This document shows, in pieces, positions 16,086-22,034 of a stretch of 23,515 nt of DNA. The stretch's first letter is position 1. Every line of letters begins with the position of its first letter. The notes beneath the pieces were generated by a model. It did not search any database, had not been told where the DNA came from, and saw only the letters and a program-made list of their open reading frames with translations. A program made the translations under genes and the position numbers. Source of the DNA: Bifidobacterium breve. Its GTDB lineage: Bacteria; Actinomycetota; Acidimicrobiia; Acidimicrobiales; Ilumatobacteraceae. The stretch covers positions 1 to 23,515 of the forward strand of contig CAMDER010000009.1 of the NCBI GenBank assembly GCA_945896935.1, in the 5' to 3' direction.

Positions 16086-16128
16086 GTCGTTATTTCCCCG
16101 ACGCGACAAGGTCGTTTCGCCCCGACGC
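16086..16128 (+). repeat. Imperfect direct repeat after dnaE
   Basis: Two related units lie 25 bases apart: GTCGTTATTTCCCCGACGC (16086-16104) and GTCGTTTCGCCCCGACGC (16111-16128). Each has short complementary ends (GTCG/CGAC) and could form a weak stem-loop. They follow the dnaE stop directly and may be a degenerate terminator or a local duplication. The remaining spacer to 16201 shows nothing else clear. Confidence 0.6.
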
Positions 16129-16201
16129 CCCTCCAAGTGGCAGAATGGGGGACATCGTTACCGGATCCGTCTCCGGGTCCACGCAGAGAGAAGCCGTTTT
16201 C

Positions 16202-16861
16202 ATGCCCGTCGAAGTCGAAACAATAGATAGCGCGGCTCTCACGGAAGCTCAACTCGAAGACATGGTCGCAATGGGTGGCTCATTCGATATGGAGCGTCTC
16301 GTGAAGGCCAAAGAAGACTGGGTGCTCTGCACGACGTCTATTGAGGCTGGCAAAGTTCAGGGTTTTACATTTTCGACACTTGAACGTATTGGCGGCACCC
16401 CTTGTGTTTTGCTGGGCCTGATGAGCGTTAAGCGATCGTCTAAAAGGGATCAGATTTTGAAAGGTCTGATGTCTGAGGCTTTTCACCGAGCCCTCATGGC
16501 TTTCCCCGATGAAGATGTCGTGGTTGGTAGCCGATTCGTCTCAGCCGAAGGTCTAGAGGTCTTCAAGCATCTCACCGAATTGATTCCTCGACCAGGGCAC
16601 CGTGCGGTTGGCGAGGAGCGAGCCTGGGGGCGCCGTTTGGCTCGCCGTTTTGGTGTGGATGCCCAGTACGACGAAAAAACTTTTATCGTGGCCAAGAAGG
16701 GCTTGTCAGGTTTCCTTGATCACGAGTCAACCAAGGCCGACAAAATTAAGCCGGAGATCGCCGAGTTGTTCTCGGGGGTGAACCCAGCATTAGGTGGTTG
16801 TTTGATCATCCATGGTTGGACCATGACCGAGGATCTGCTCAAACTTGGCAAACTCAAGTAA
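16202..16861 (+). CDS. Unrecognised 219-aa protein, possibly GNAT-like
   Basis: I do not recognise this protein. It is a real gene by length, codon pattern and the 17-base overlap with the next gene. ATG 16202 is preferred over ATG 16145, because the first 19 residues of the longer form are of low complexity and AGAGAAG precedes 16202. The middle has alternating strand-helix character: VQGFTFSTLERIGG (52-65), PCVLLGLMSVKRSSKRDQ (67-84), helix ILKGLMSEAFHRALMAF (85-101), then strand DVVVGSRF (105-112) and helix SAEGLEVFKHL (114-124). That order resembles the core of GNAT acetyltransferases, but no clear acetyl-CoA loop is present. An Arg-rich segment (139-149) follows. No signal peptide or membrane helix is evident. 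Confidence 0.75.
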   Translation: MPVEVETIDSAALTEAQLEDMVAMGGSFDMERLVKAKEDWVLCTTSIEAGKVQGFTFSTLERIGGTPCVLLGLMSVKRSSKRDQILKGLMSEAFHRALMAFPDEDVVVGSRFVSAEGLEVFKHLTELIPRPGHRAVGEERAWGRRLARRFGVDAQYDEKTFIVAKKGLSGFLDHESTKADKIKPEIAELFSGVNPALGGCLIIHGWTMTEDLLKLGKLK

Positions 16862-17468
16862 CCCCAATTCTTCGAGCCCACTCGAATCGTTGTTGCGTCG
16901 GCGCCGCATGACCCGACGCTTTTCAGGTGGCCCGCCTCCTGCTGAGTTGACTGAGATCTGTGCATTGGCGTTGCGGGCTCCATCGGCCGGATTTTCTCAG
17001 GGTTCACATGTGCTGATTTTGACGCAGAACGATCTCAAGAAGTTTTGGCAAATTTCAGGGTCTCATGAATGGTTCACTTCCAAATCACCGGGTGTTCTTG
17101 ATGCGAGTGCGGTTGTTCTCATACTTGGCGACCAAGATGCCTACACCGAGCGTTACAGCAGGCCTGACAAGGCTGGACACGGACTCGAGGACCCTGACCA
17201 TTGGGTGACTCCATTTTGGTTGACCGATGCCGCAATGGCGGCCGAAAACCTTTTGCTGCTCATTGAGGAAAAAAGTTGGGGAGCATTGTTGTTCGGACTC
17301 TTCGGTGATTCTCGGGTGGTCCTTGATGCCTTTGCGGTACCGCCTTCAGTTTCGTGTGTTGGCGCGATCGCCGTGGGTTATCGCCACCCCGATGATCAAC
17401 CGAGCGGATCGCCAACCTCCCGAGCCCGCCGTCCAGATTCTGAGGTTGTCCACCTCGGACACTGGTGA
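16845..17468 (+). CDS. Nitroreductase-family flavoprotein
   Basis: FMN-dependent NAD(P)H oxidoreductase fold. The TTG start at 16845 overlaps the previous gene by 17 bases and has GAGG at 16829-16832; the first ATG (16908) would remove part of the conserved N-terminus. The 207-aa product shows the FMN phosphate-binding arginines in LLRRRRMTRRFSGG (about 16-29), then APSAGFSQG, a central helix AMAAENLLLLIEEKSWGALLFG, and a C-terminal GAIAVGY strand. Substrates in this family range from nitroaromatics and quinones to cofactor intermediates and cannot be predicted. The stop codon lies inside a 14-base tandem repeat. The overlap suggests co-translation with the unrecognised protein upstream. Confidence 0.88.
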   Translation: MANSSNPNSSSPLESLLRRRRMTRRFSGGPPPAELTEICALALRAPSAGFSQGSHVLILTQNDLKKFWQISGSHEWFTSKSPGVLDASAVVLILGDQDAYTERYSRPDKAGHGLEDPDHWVTPFWLTDAAMAAENLLLLIEEKSWGALLFGLFGDSRVVLDAFAVPPSVSCVGAIAVGYRHPDDQPSGSPTSRARRPDSEVVHLGHW

Positions 17469-17496
17469 AAACGAAATGGTGAAAACGAAATGGTGA
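17463..17496 (+). repeat. 14-base tandem repeat across the nitroreductase stop
   Basis: TGGTGAAAACGAAA occurs twice head to tail (17463-17476, 17477-17490), followed by a third partial TGGTGA (17491-17496). The first copy carries the nitroreductase stop codon, so extra copies do not change the protein. It looks like replication slippage. Confidence 0.9.
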
Positions 17497-17589
17497 CGAC
17501 CAAATCATGGAGCGACCACAAGGGTTTCAGATCTGAGCCCATCAGGGTTTAGGGTAAGTCTGTTCTCACAAGCGTTCATCGGAGCCACA
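17497..17589 (+). promoter_or_regulatory. Upstream region of the DUF35-thiolase pair, with a palindrome
   Basis: Contains the perfect 10-bp palindrome TCAGATCTGA (17527-17536), set between GGGTTT and GAGCCC so the symmetry partly extends. GGGTTTAGGGT follows, then GGAG at 17581-17584, the ribosome site for the next ATG 5 bases on. The palindrome could be an operator. A TAGGGT about 30 bases upstream of the gene could be a -10 box, with no clear -35. Confidence 0.4.
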
Positions 17590-17982
17590 ATGACTAAGAC
17601 AATCCCACATGTTGACTATCTAGAGCTCGGTGACAAGCCGCATCTCGTTGCTAACGAGTGCACCTCTTGTGGAGCCCGTTTCTTTGATCGTCGCAATGCC
17701 TGCGCGAAGTGCTTCAAGAATGATTTCAAAAAAGTTGCAATTTCGACTGACGGAATCTTGAAGTCATTCACCATTGTTGCTTTCGCCGCTCCTGGTATTC
17801 CTGTTCCTTTTGTCGCTGGAATCATTGATTGCGCCGGAACCAGCGTTCGCGGCAATGTGGTGAATACCGAGCCGAGCCCAGAAAAGGTCACGCTTGGTAT
17901 GAAGTTGCGCTTGACTACTTTCAGTATCGGAACCGACGAAGAAGGAACTGAAGCCATTGGTTTCGGTTTCGAACCAGCCTGA
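17590..17982 (+). CDS. DUF35 Zn-ribbon/OB-fold protein, acyl-CoA associated
   Basis: A 130-aa protein of the DUF35 (ChsH2 C-domain-like) family: an N-terminal rubredoxin-like zinc ribbon with two CxxC pairs (CTSCGARFF and CAKC, about residues 24-41), then an OB fold (about 50-130). Such proteins usually bind a thiolase-like partner and help position acyl-CoA substrates; in actinobacteria several pair with lipid-transfer-protein thiolases or aldolases. The next gene is such a thiolase, 65 bases downstream, which supports a complex. GGAG lies 5 bases before the ATG. The exact substrate is unknown. Confidence 0.9.
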   Translation: MTKTIPHVDYLELGDKPHLVANECTSCGARFFDRRNACAKCFKNDFKKVAISTDGILKSFTIVAFAAPGIPVPFVAGIIDCAGTSVRGNVVNTEPSPEKVTLGMKLRLTTFSIGTDEEGTEAIGFGFEPA

Positions 17983-18047
17983 TTTTTTAGACTCTTACAC
18001 ATTTCACGACCTACCCATTTTCAACAACGAAAGCGCAGGCAATCATC

Positions 18048-19256
18048 ATGGCAAGTGACGACATCTGGATCCTCGGAATCGCAATGACCAAGTTTGGTAA
18101 GCATTCCGACAAAGACATTGTTGACCTCGGATCAGAAGCAGCGATCGCTGCTTTGGCTGACGCCGGCGTCACCATGGCCGACATCGGAATTTTGGCCGCC
18201 GGAAACCTCATGGGTGCTGGCGCAGGTTTCGGACAGCAATTGCAAAAGCAAATCGGCCAGACCGGTATCCCGGTGTATAACGTCGCCAATGCCTGCGCCA
18301 CTGGCGCAACTGCTTTACGTACGGCCATCATGGCGGTGAAGTCAGGCGAAGTTCGCATGGGTCTCGCAGTGGGTGCCGAAAAATTGTCAGGTGCTGGTTT
18401 GCTTGGTGGCGGAGGTACTTCTAAGAAAGATGGCAACAAGTTTGAGCCCCGTGGACGTTTCGGAAGCGTGCTTCCGACTGACGGACGCATTGGCACCGAC
18501 ACGATGCCAGGAACCTTCGCACAAGTCGGAATGGAATACGGCCACAAGTACGGCGGAGTGTCATTTGAACTATTCGCCAAAATTTCTGAAAAGAATCACG
18601 CCCACTCAGTTTTGAACCCCATGGCTGCGTACCAAAAGCGTTTCACCCTTGACGAGATCATGAATGACATGATGATCGCGTATCCGAATACTCGACCGAT
18701 GTGCTCAGCAAACTGTGACGGTGCCGCCGCTGCAGTTGTGACGTCAGGTGAAGTCCTCCGCACGTTGTCGAAAGAACAACAGCGTCGTGCGATCAAGGTT
18801 TCGGCATCAGTGCTGACAACCGACCCGTACGAAGAGGCCTGTCAGATTCTTCCGGACGTCAATACGTTGACGCGTAACGCTGCCAAGATTGCTTACGAGC
18901 AGGCCGGCGTCTCGCCGAGCGATCTTGACCTCGTTGAACTTCATGACTGCTTCGCAACGGCCGAACTCGTGCACTATGACAACTTGATGTTGTGCCCCGA
19001 GGGCGGCGCGGTTGACTTCTTCATGAGTGGTGCAACGTGGCGTGATGGCTCGATGCCAGTCAACGTTTCAGGTGGTCTCGAGTCAAAGGGTCACCCGATT
19101 GCGGCAACTGGTATTGCCAATATTTGGGAAGTCTGTCATCACTTGCGCAATGAGGCTGGCGATCGTCAGATCAAGGACGCCAAAGTTGGTCTGGCCCATG
19201 TCATTGGCTTGGGATCAGCCTGTGGCATCCACATCTTGGAACGAAGCGGTCTGTAA
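18048..19256 (+). CDS. Thiolase-family protein (SCP-x/lipid-transfer type)
   Basis: A 402-aa thiolase predicted to cleave or form a beta-ketoacyl-CoA. The catalytic set is complete: nucleophile Cys83 (ANACATGATAL), the HDCFATAE motif (His299), His349 (SKGHPIAATG) and Cys392 (GSACGIHIL). The HDCF and GSxCG signatures point to the SCP-x/lipid-transfer branch rather than classic FadA. Partnering with the DUF35 protein resembles the Ltp2-ChsH2 retro-aldolase of steroid side-chain degradation, but I recall Ltp2-type aldolases replacing the thiolase cysteines, and here they are kept. Thiolysis or condensation is therefore more likely. A GCAGG lies upstream of ATG 18048. It is convergent with fabI. 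Confidence 0.92.
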   Translation: MASDDIWILGIAMTKFGKHSDKDIVDLGSEAAIAALADAGVTMADIGILAAGNLMGAGAGFGQQLQKQIGQTGIPVYNVANACATGATALRTAIMAVKSGEVRMGLAVGAEKLSGAGLLGGGGTSKKDGNKFEPRGRFGSVLPTDGRIGTDTMPGTFAQVGMEYGHKYGGVSFELFAKISEKNHAHSVLNPMAAYQKRFTLDEIMNDMMIAYPNTRPMCSANCDGAAAAVVTSGEVLRTLSKEQQRRAIKVSASVLTTDPYEEACQILPDVNTLTRNAAKIAYEQAGVSPSDLDLVELHDCFATAELVHYDNLMLCPEGGAVDFFMSGATWRDGSMPVNVSGGLESKGHPIAATGIANIWEVCHHLRNEAGDRQIKDAKVGLAHVIGLGSACGIHILERSGL

Positions 19257-19280
19257 AGAACGCCATCAAATACGGCTTGT

Positions 19281-19308
19281 AAAAACCGCCTCACGCACCG
19301 GTTGCGTG
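19281..19308 (-). terminator. Weak terminator candidate at the end of fabI
   Basis: An inverted repeat CACGCA/TGCGTG (19292-19308, 5-base loop) overlaps the fabI stop. On the - strand it is followed, after about 6 bases, by a run of five T (19281-19285). The gap makes it a poor match to a standard intrinsic terminator. The thiolase side shows no better one. Confidence 0.3.
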
Positions 19309-20058
19309 ATACCCACCGTCAACGTGGATCATCGATCCCGTTGTCGCTGGGAACCAGTCAGATAACAAGGCAATCACCGCGCGGGCAACTGGTTCGCCGT
19401 TGGTGACATCCCAACCCAAGGGTGCTCGTTCGTCCCAAATATCTTCAAACTTTTTGAATCCCGGAATTGATTTCGCTGCCATGGTCTTAATGGGTCCGGC
19501 CGCAACAAGATTCGAACGAATTCCTTTTGGACCAAGTTCTTTCGCCAAATAACGGTTGATACTTTCAAGCGTTGACTTGGCAACGCCCATCCAGTTGTAG
19601 GCAGGCCACGCAACGGTGTTATCGAAGTCGAGTCCAACGATTGATCCGCCCGGCTTCATTAAAGGCACGAAGACATCGGCTAAGTGCTTGAGAGAATAAG
19701 CACTGATCTGCATCGCAACCGCCACGTCATTCCAGGTCGCGGCCATGAAGTCATCGCCCAGACACACTTCAGGTGCATAACCAATCGAATGCACCACACC
19801 ATCAACTGTTCCCCACGAGGCCGCGAGATGATCCCGAACTTTGGGACCGTGCTCATCAACTGTCACATCAAGTTCAAGAACTTCCACCGTTTGGGAGAGT
19901 TTGCGGGCGGTTCGTTGAGTCAATGACATGGCCCGACCCGCCCCAGTTAGCACCACCTGGGCTTCTTGCTCGAGTGCCAATTTGGCGACCCCAAAGGCAA
20001 GGGATGCATCGGTGAGAACACCCGTCACGACAATTTTCTTACCAGCAAGAAGGCTCAT
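19291..20058 (-). CDS. fabI: Enoyl-[acyl-carrier-protein] reductase, InhA type
   Basis: NADH-dependent reduction of trans-2-enoyl-ACP, the last step of each fatty-acid elongation cycle. From ATG 20058 the 255-aa product aligns by eye along its length with mycobacterial InhA: VTGVLTDASLAFGVAK for the dinucleotide loop, Asp64 (LELDV), HSIGY (90-94), ISAYS, Tyr154 and Lys161 in PAYNWMGVAKS, RSNLVAAGPIKT, and LLSDWFPATTGSMIHVDGGYH. It lacks a roughly ten-residue segment of InhA near the substrate loop. The preceding GTG 20061 is an alternative start. No ribosome site is seen, but TAGTTT lies 6 bases upstream. It is divergent from npdG and convergent with the thiolase. Confidence 0.95.
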   Translation of the reverse strand: MSLLAGKKIVVTGVLTDASLAFGVAKLALEQEAQVVLTGAGRAMSLTQRTARKLSQTVEVLELDVTVDEHGPKVRDHLAASWGTVDGVVHSIGYAPEVCLGDDFMAATWNDVAVAMQISAYSLKHLADVFVPLMKPGGSIVGLDFDNTVAWPAYNWMGVAKSTLESINRYLAKELGPKGIRSNLVAAGPIKTMAAKSIPGFKKFEDIWDERAPLGWDVTNGEPVARAVIALLSDWFPATTGSMIHVDGGYHATGA

Positions 20059-20064
20059 CACAAC

Positions 20065-20070
20065 AAACTA
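20065..20070 (-). promoter_or_regulatory. Possible -10 box for leaderless fabI
   Basis: On the - strand TAGTTT (TANNNT) ends 6 bases before ATG 20058. Together with the lack of a ribosome site this fits a leaderless mRNA. The nearest -35-like TTGACC (20092-20097) is about 21 bases away, too far for a standard promoter. Confidence 0.3.
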
Positions 20071-20134
20071 GTTGTTTCGCCGTTCTTGAAGGGTCAACTA
20101 AAGAATCGCTGGTCGACTGTGCCATTGTGTATGC

Positions 20135-20806
20135 ATGCGTATTGGAATTCTTGGCGGAACTGGTCCCGCTGGCTCAGCATTGGCCGCCCGCCTTGCCTCA
20201 ATTGGCTATCACGCTGTGATTGGCTCTCGCTCGGCTGATCGGGCCACCGAGATTGCCAAAGAGTTCGTGGTGAAGTTTCCCGAACTCGCGGGGTTTTTGA
20301 CTGGGGGAGACAATGCCACCGCAGCAGCATGTGATTTGGTTGTGATCGCTACGCCCTGGGATTCGGCCGCAACCACCGTTCAAGATAATGCTGACGCCCT
20401 TGCTGGAAAAGTCATCATCAGCATGGCTAATGCCTTAGTGCGCGTTGCTGGTGAATTCCAGCCCCTCCTTCCGCCCCGAGGAAGTGTTGCTGCCCATATC
20501 CAGGCCGCCGTTCCTCGCAGTCGAGTCGTCGCAGCCTTCCATCATCTTCCGGCTAAAGAACTCGGACATATTGGCGAGCCGATTGATTCAGATGTTCTGA
20601 TTTGTTCCGATGATCCCACTGCCTTGAAAGAAGTCAGCGCAATTGTCGACAAGATCCCTGGTTGTCGTCCACTTGATGCAGGCCAACTTTCAAATGCAAC
20701 AGCCATCGAAGCATTCACCGCAGTGCTTTTGCAACTCAATGTTCGGTACAAGACTCGAGTTGCGCCTAAGTTGACAGGCATCCGTTCAATCCCTGAACAA
20801 AAATAG
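20135..20806 (+). CDS. npdG: NADPH-dependent F420 reductase (F420:NADP+ oxidoreductase)
   Basis: Transfers hydride between NADPH and coenzyme F420, supplying reduced F420. The 223-aa product starts MRIGILGGTGPAGSALA, the N-terminal Rossmann loop of the family, followed by GSRS (30-33), which favours the NADP 2'-phosphate. VVIATPWDSA and VIISMANAL follow, and then the helix-rich C-terminal part with FHHLPA. ATG 20135 has no ribosome site. CATTGT 6 bases upstream could be a weak -10 of a leaderless transcript. The 76-base spacer to fabI is a divergent promoter region. mshC starts 15 bases downstream, so the two are probably co-transcribed. Related NADP-binding proteins of other function cannot be wholly excluded. 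Confidence 0.85.
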   Translation: MRIGILGGTGPAGSALAARLASIGYHAVIGSRSADRATEIAKEFVVKFPELAGFLTGGDNATAAACDLVVIATPWDSAATTVQDNADALAGKVIISMANALVRVAGEFQPLLPPRGSVAAHIQAAVPRSRVVAAFHHLPAKELGHIGEPIDSDVLICSDDPTALKEVSAIVDKIPGCRPLDAGQLSNATAIEAFTAVLLQLNVRYKTRVAPKLTGIRSIPEQK

Positions 20807-20821
20807 AAAAGGGCTCGTCAG

Positions 20822-21949
20822 GTGCCAATCAGTTTGTTTGATACCGCTCGTCAGGCCGTTGTGCCTTTCGAACCAGGACCTCGTGTCTCGATGTACACGT
20901 GTGGAATCACTCCCTATGACGCGACTCATATCGGACATGCCGCCACCTTTATGGCCTATGACGTGCTACAACGACGCCTCATCGATATGGGTCATGAAGT
21001 TCGTTGTGTTCGAAATGTCACCGATGTTGACGATCCGTTGTTTGCCAAGGCTCGTCAACTGGGCGTGCATTACCTCGATTTAGCTGCGGGTGAAGAAGCT
21101 CGCTTTGAACGCGATATGGAAGCCCTCAATGCTTTGCCGGTGTACTCAACGCCGCGCGCTTCTTCGGCTATTCCCGATATTCGCGGGTTTATCGGAATGG
21201 TTCTCGAACGTGGATTCGCCTATGTCTCTGGTGGTTCTGTGTATTTCGATGTCAGCAAATTCAATTCGTTCGGAAGTGTGAGTCATTACACCCGCGAGCA
21301 AATGATTGAGTACGCGCGTGAACGGGGCGGCGATGTCGACAACCCCAACAAGCGCGATCCACTTGACTTTGTCCTGTGGCACCCTTCGGCCTCTGATGAA
21401 CCGTCATGGGAGGCAGTTTGGGGGGCGGGTCGCCCTGGTTGGCATATCGAATGCAGTGCCTTGGCCTTACGTGAACTTGGCGAGACCATCGATTTACACG
21501 GAGGTGGAAGCGACCTCATTTTCCCGCATCACGAATGTGAACGGGCTCAAAGTGAGGCGGCGACTGGGGCTCCTTTCGTCAAACATTGGATGCACGTTGC
21601 CATGGTCTTTATGGATGGTGCCAAGATGTCGAAGTCTCTTGGCAACCTGGTCTTCGTCGATGCACTACGAAAAGAATGGGATCCGCGGGCAATTCGGATG
21701 GCAATCATGAACCACCATTACCGTTTTGAATGGGAGTGGACTAACGACCAGATGCCGGCCGCGCTCGACCGCATGAACATTTGGACAAACAGCATCCATT
21801 CACCCGAGTCCGATGTTCTTTTGAACGAGGTGCGTGAGCACTTAGATAACGACTTGGACACGCCGTCGGCCATGCTGACTATCGATCGTGCCGTGAGTCA
21901 AGGATTTTCTGCCCAGGTCGCCGCCAATTTGCTCGGTATCGCTATCTAG
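20822..21949 (+). CDS. mshC: L-cysteine:GlcN-Ins ligase of mycothiol biosynthesis
   Basis: Joins cysteine to GlcN-Ins with ATP, the third dedicated step in making mycothiol, the main actinobacterial thiol. It is a CysRS paralogue. CGITPYDATHIGHAAT (27-42) is the MshC form of the class I motif, where CysRS has CGPTVYD-xx-HIGN. Zinc ligands are Cys27, Cys211 (HIECSA) and His236 (FPHHE), with KMSKS at 268-272. ERGGD and RPGWHIECSA also match MshC. At 375 aa it is shorter than mycobacterial MshC (about 410), mainly at the N-terminus, and it lacks the CysRS anticodon domain. Start GTG 20822 has AAGGG 8 bases upstream. It follows npdG closely. Confidence 0.92.
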   Translation: MPISLFDTARQAVVPFEPGPRVSMYTCGITPYDATHIGHAATFMAYDVLQRRLIDMGHEVRCVRNVTDVDDPLFAKARQLGVHYLDLAAGEEARFERDMEALNALPVYSTPRASSAIPDIRGFIGMVLERGFAYVSGGSVYFDVSKFNSFGSVSHYTREQMIEYARERGGDVDNPNKRDPLDFVLWHPSASDEPSWEAVWGAGRPGWHIECSALALRELGETIDLHGGGSDLIFPHHECERAQSEAATGAPFVKHWMHVAMVFMDGAKMSKSLGNLVFVDALRKEWDPRAIRMAIMNHHYRFEWEWTNDQMPAALDRMNIWTNSIHSPESDVLLNEVREHLDNDLDTPSAMLTIDRAVSQGFSAQVAANLLGIAI

Positions 21950-22034
21950 TCATTTCATCGGGCTGCGCTAACTATCATCGCTAACTGGACAAATCACGCG
22001 GTGGGCAACCAGGGATACCCGTAAACTGTCACCA
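21950..22034 (+). promoter_or_regulatory. thrS upstream region: direct repeat and possible -10 box
   Basis: GCTAACT occurs at 21967-21973 and again at 21980-21986, a 13-base period suited to a paired protein site. TAAACT at 22022-22027 ends 7 bases before the thrS ATG, matching the arrangement before aroC. No ribosome site, T-box or terminator stem is seen. Confidence 0.4.

Noticed and set aside
18048..19256. Ltp2-type retro-aldolase
   Set aside because: All thiolase catalytic residues are present, which argues for thiolysis or condensation chemistry; the DUF35 partner alone does not decide it.
20822..21949. Cysteinyl-tRNA synthetase (cysS)
   Set aside because: The ITPYDATH motif and the missing anticodon-binding domain fit MshC better.
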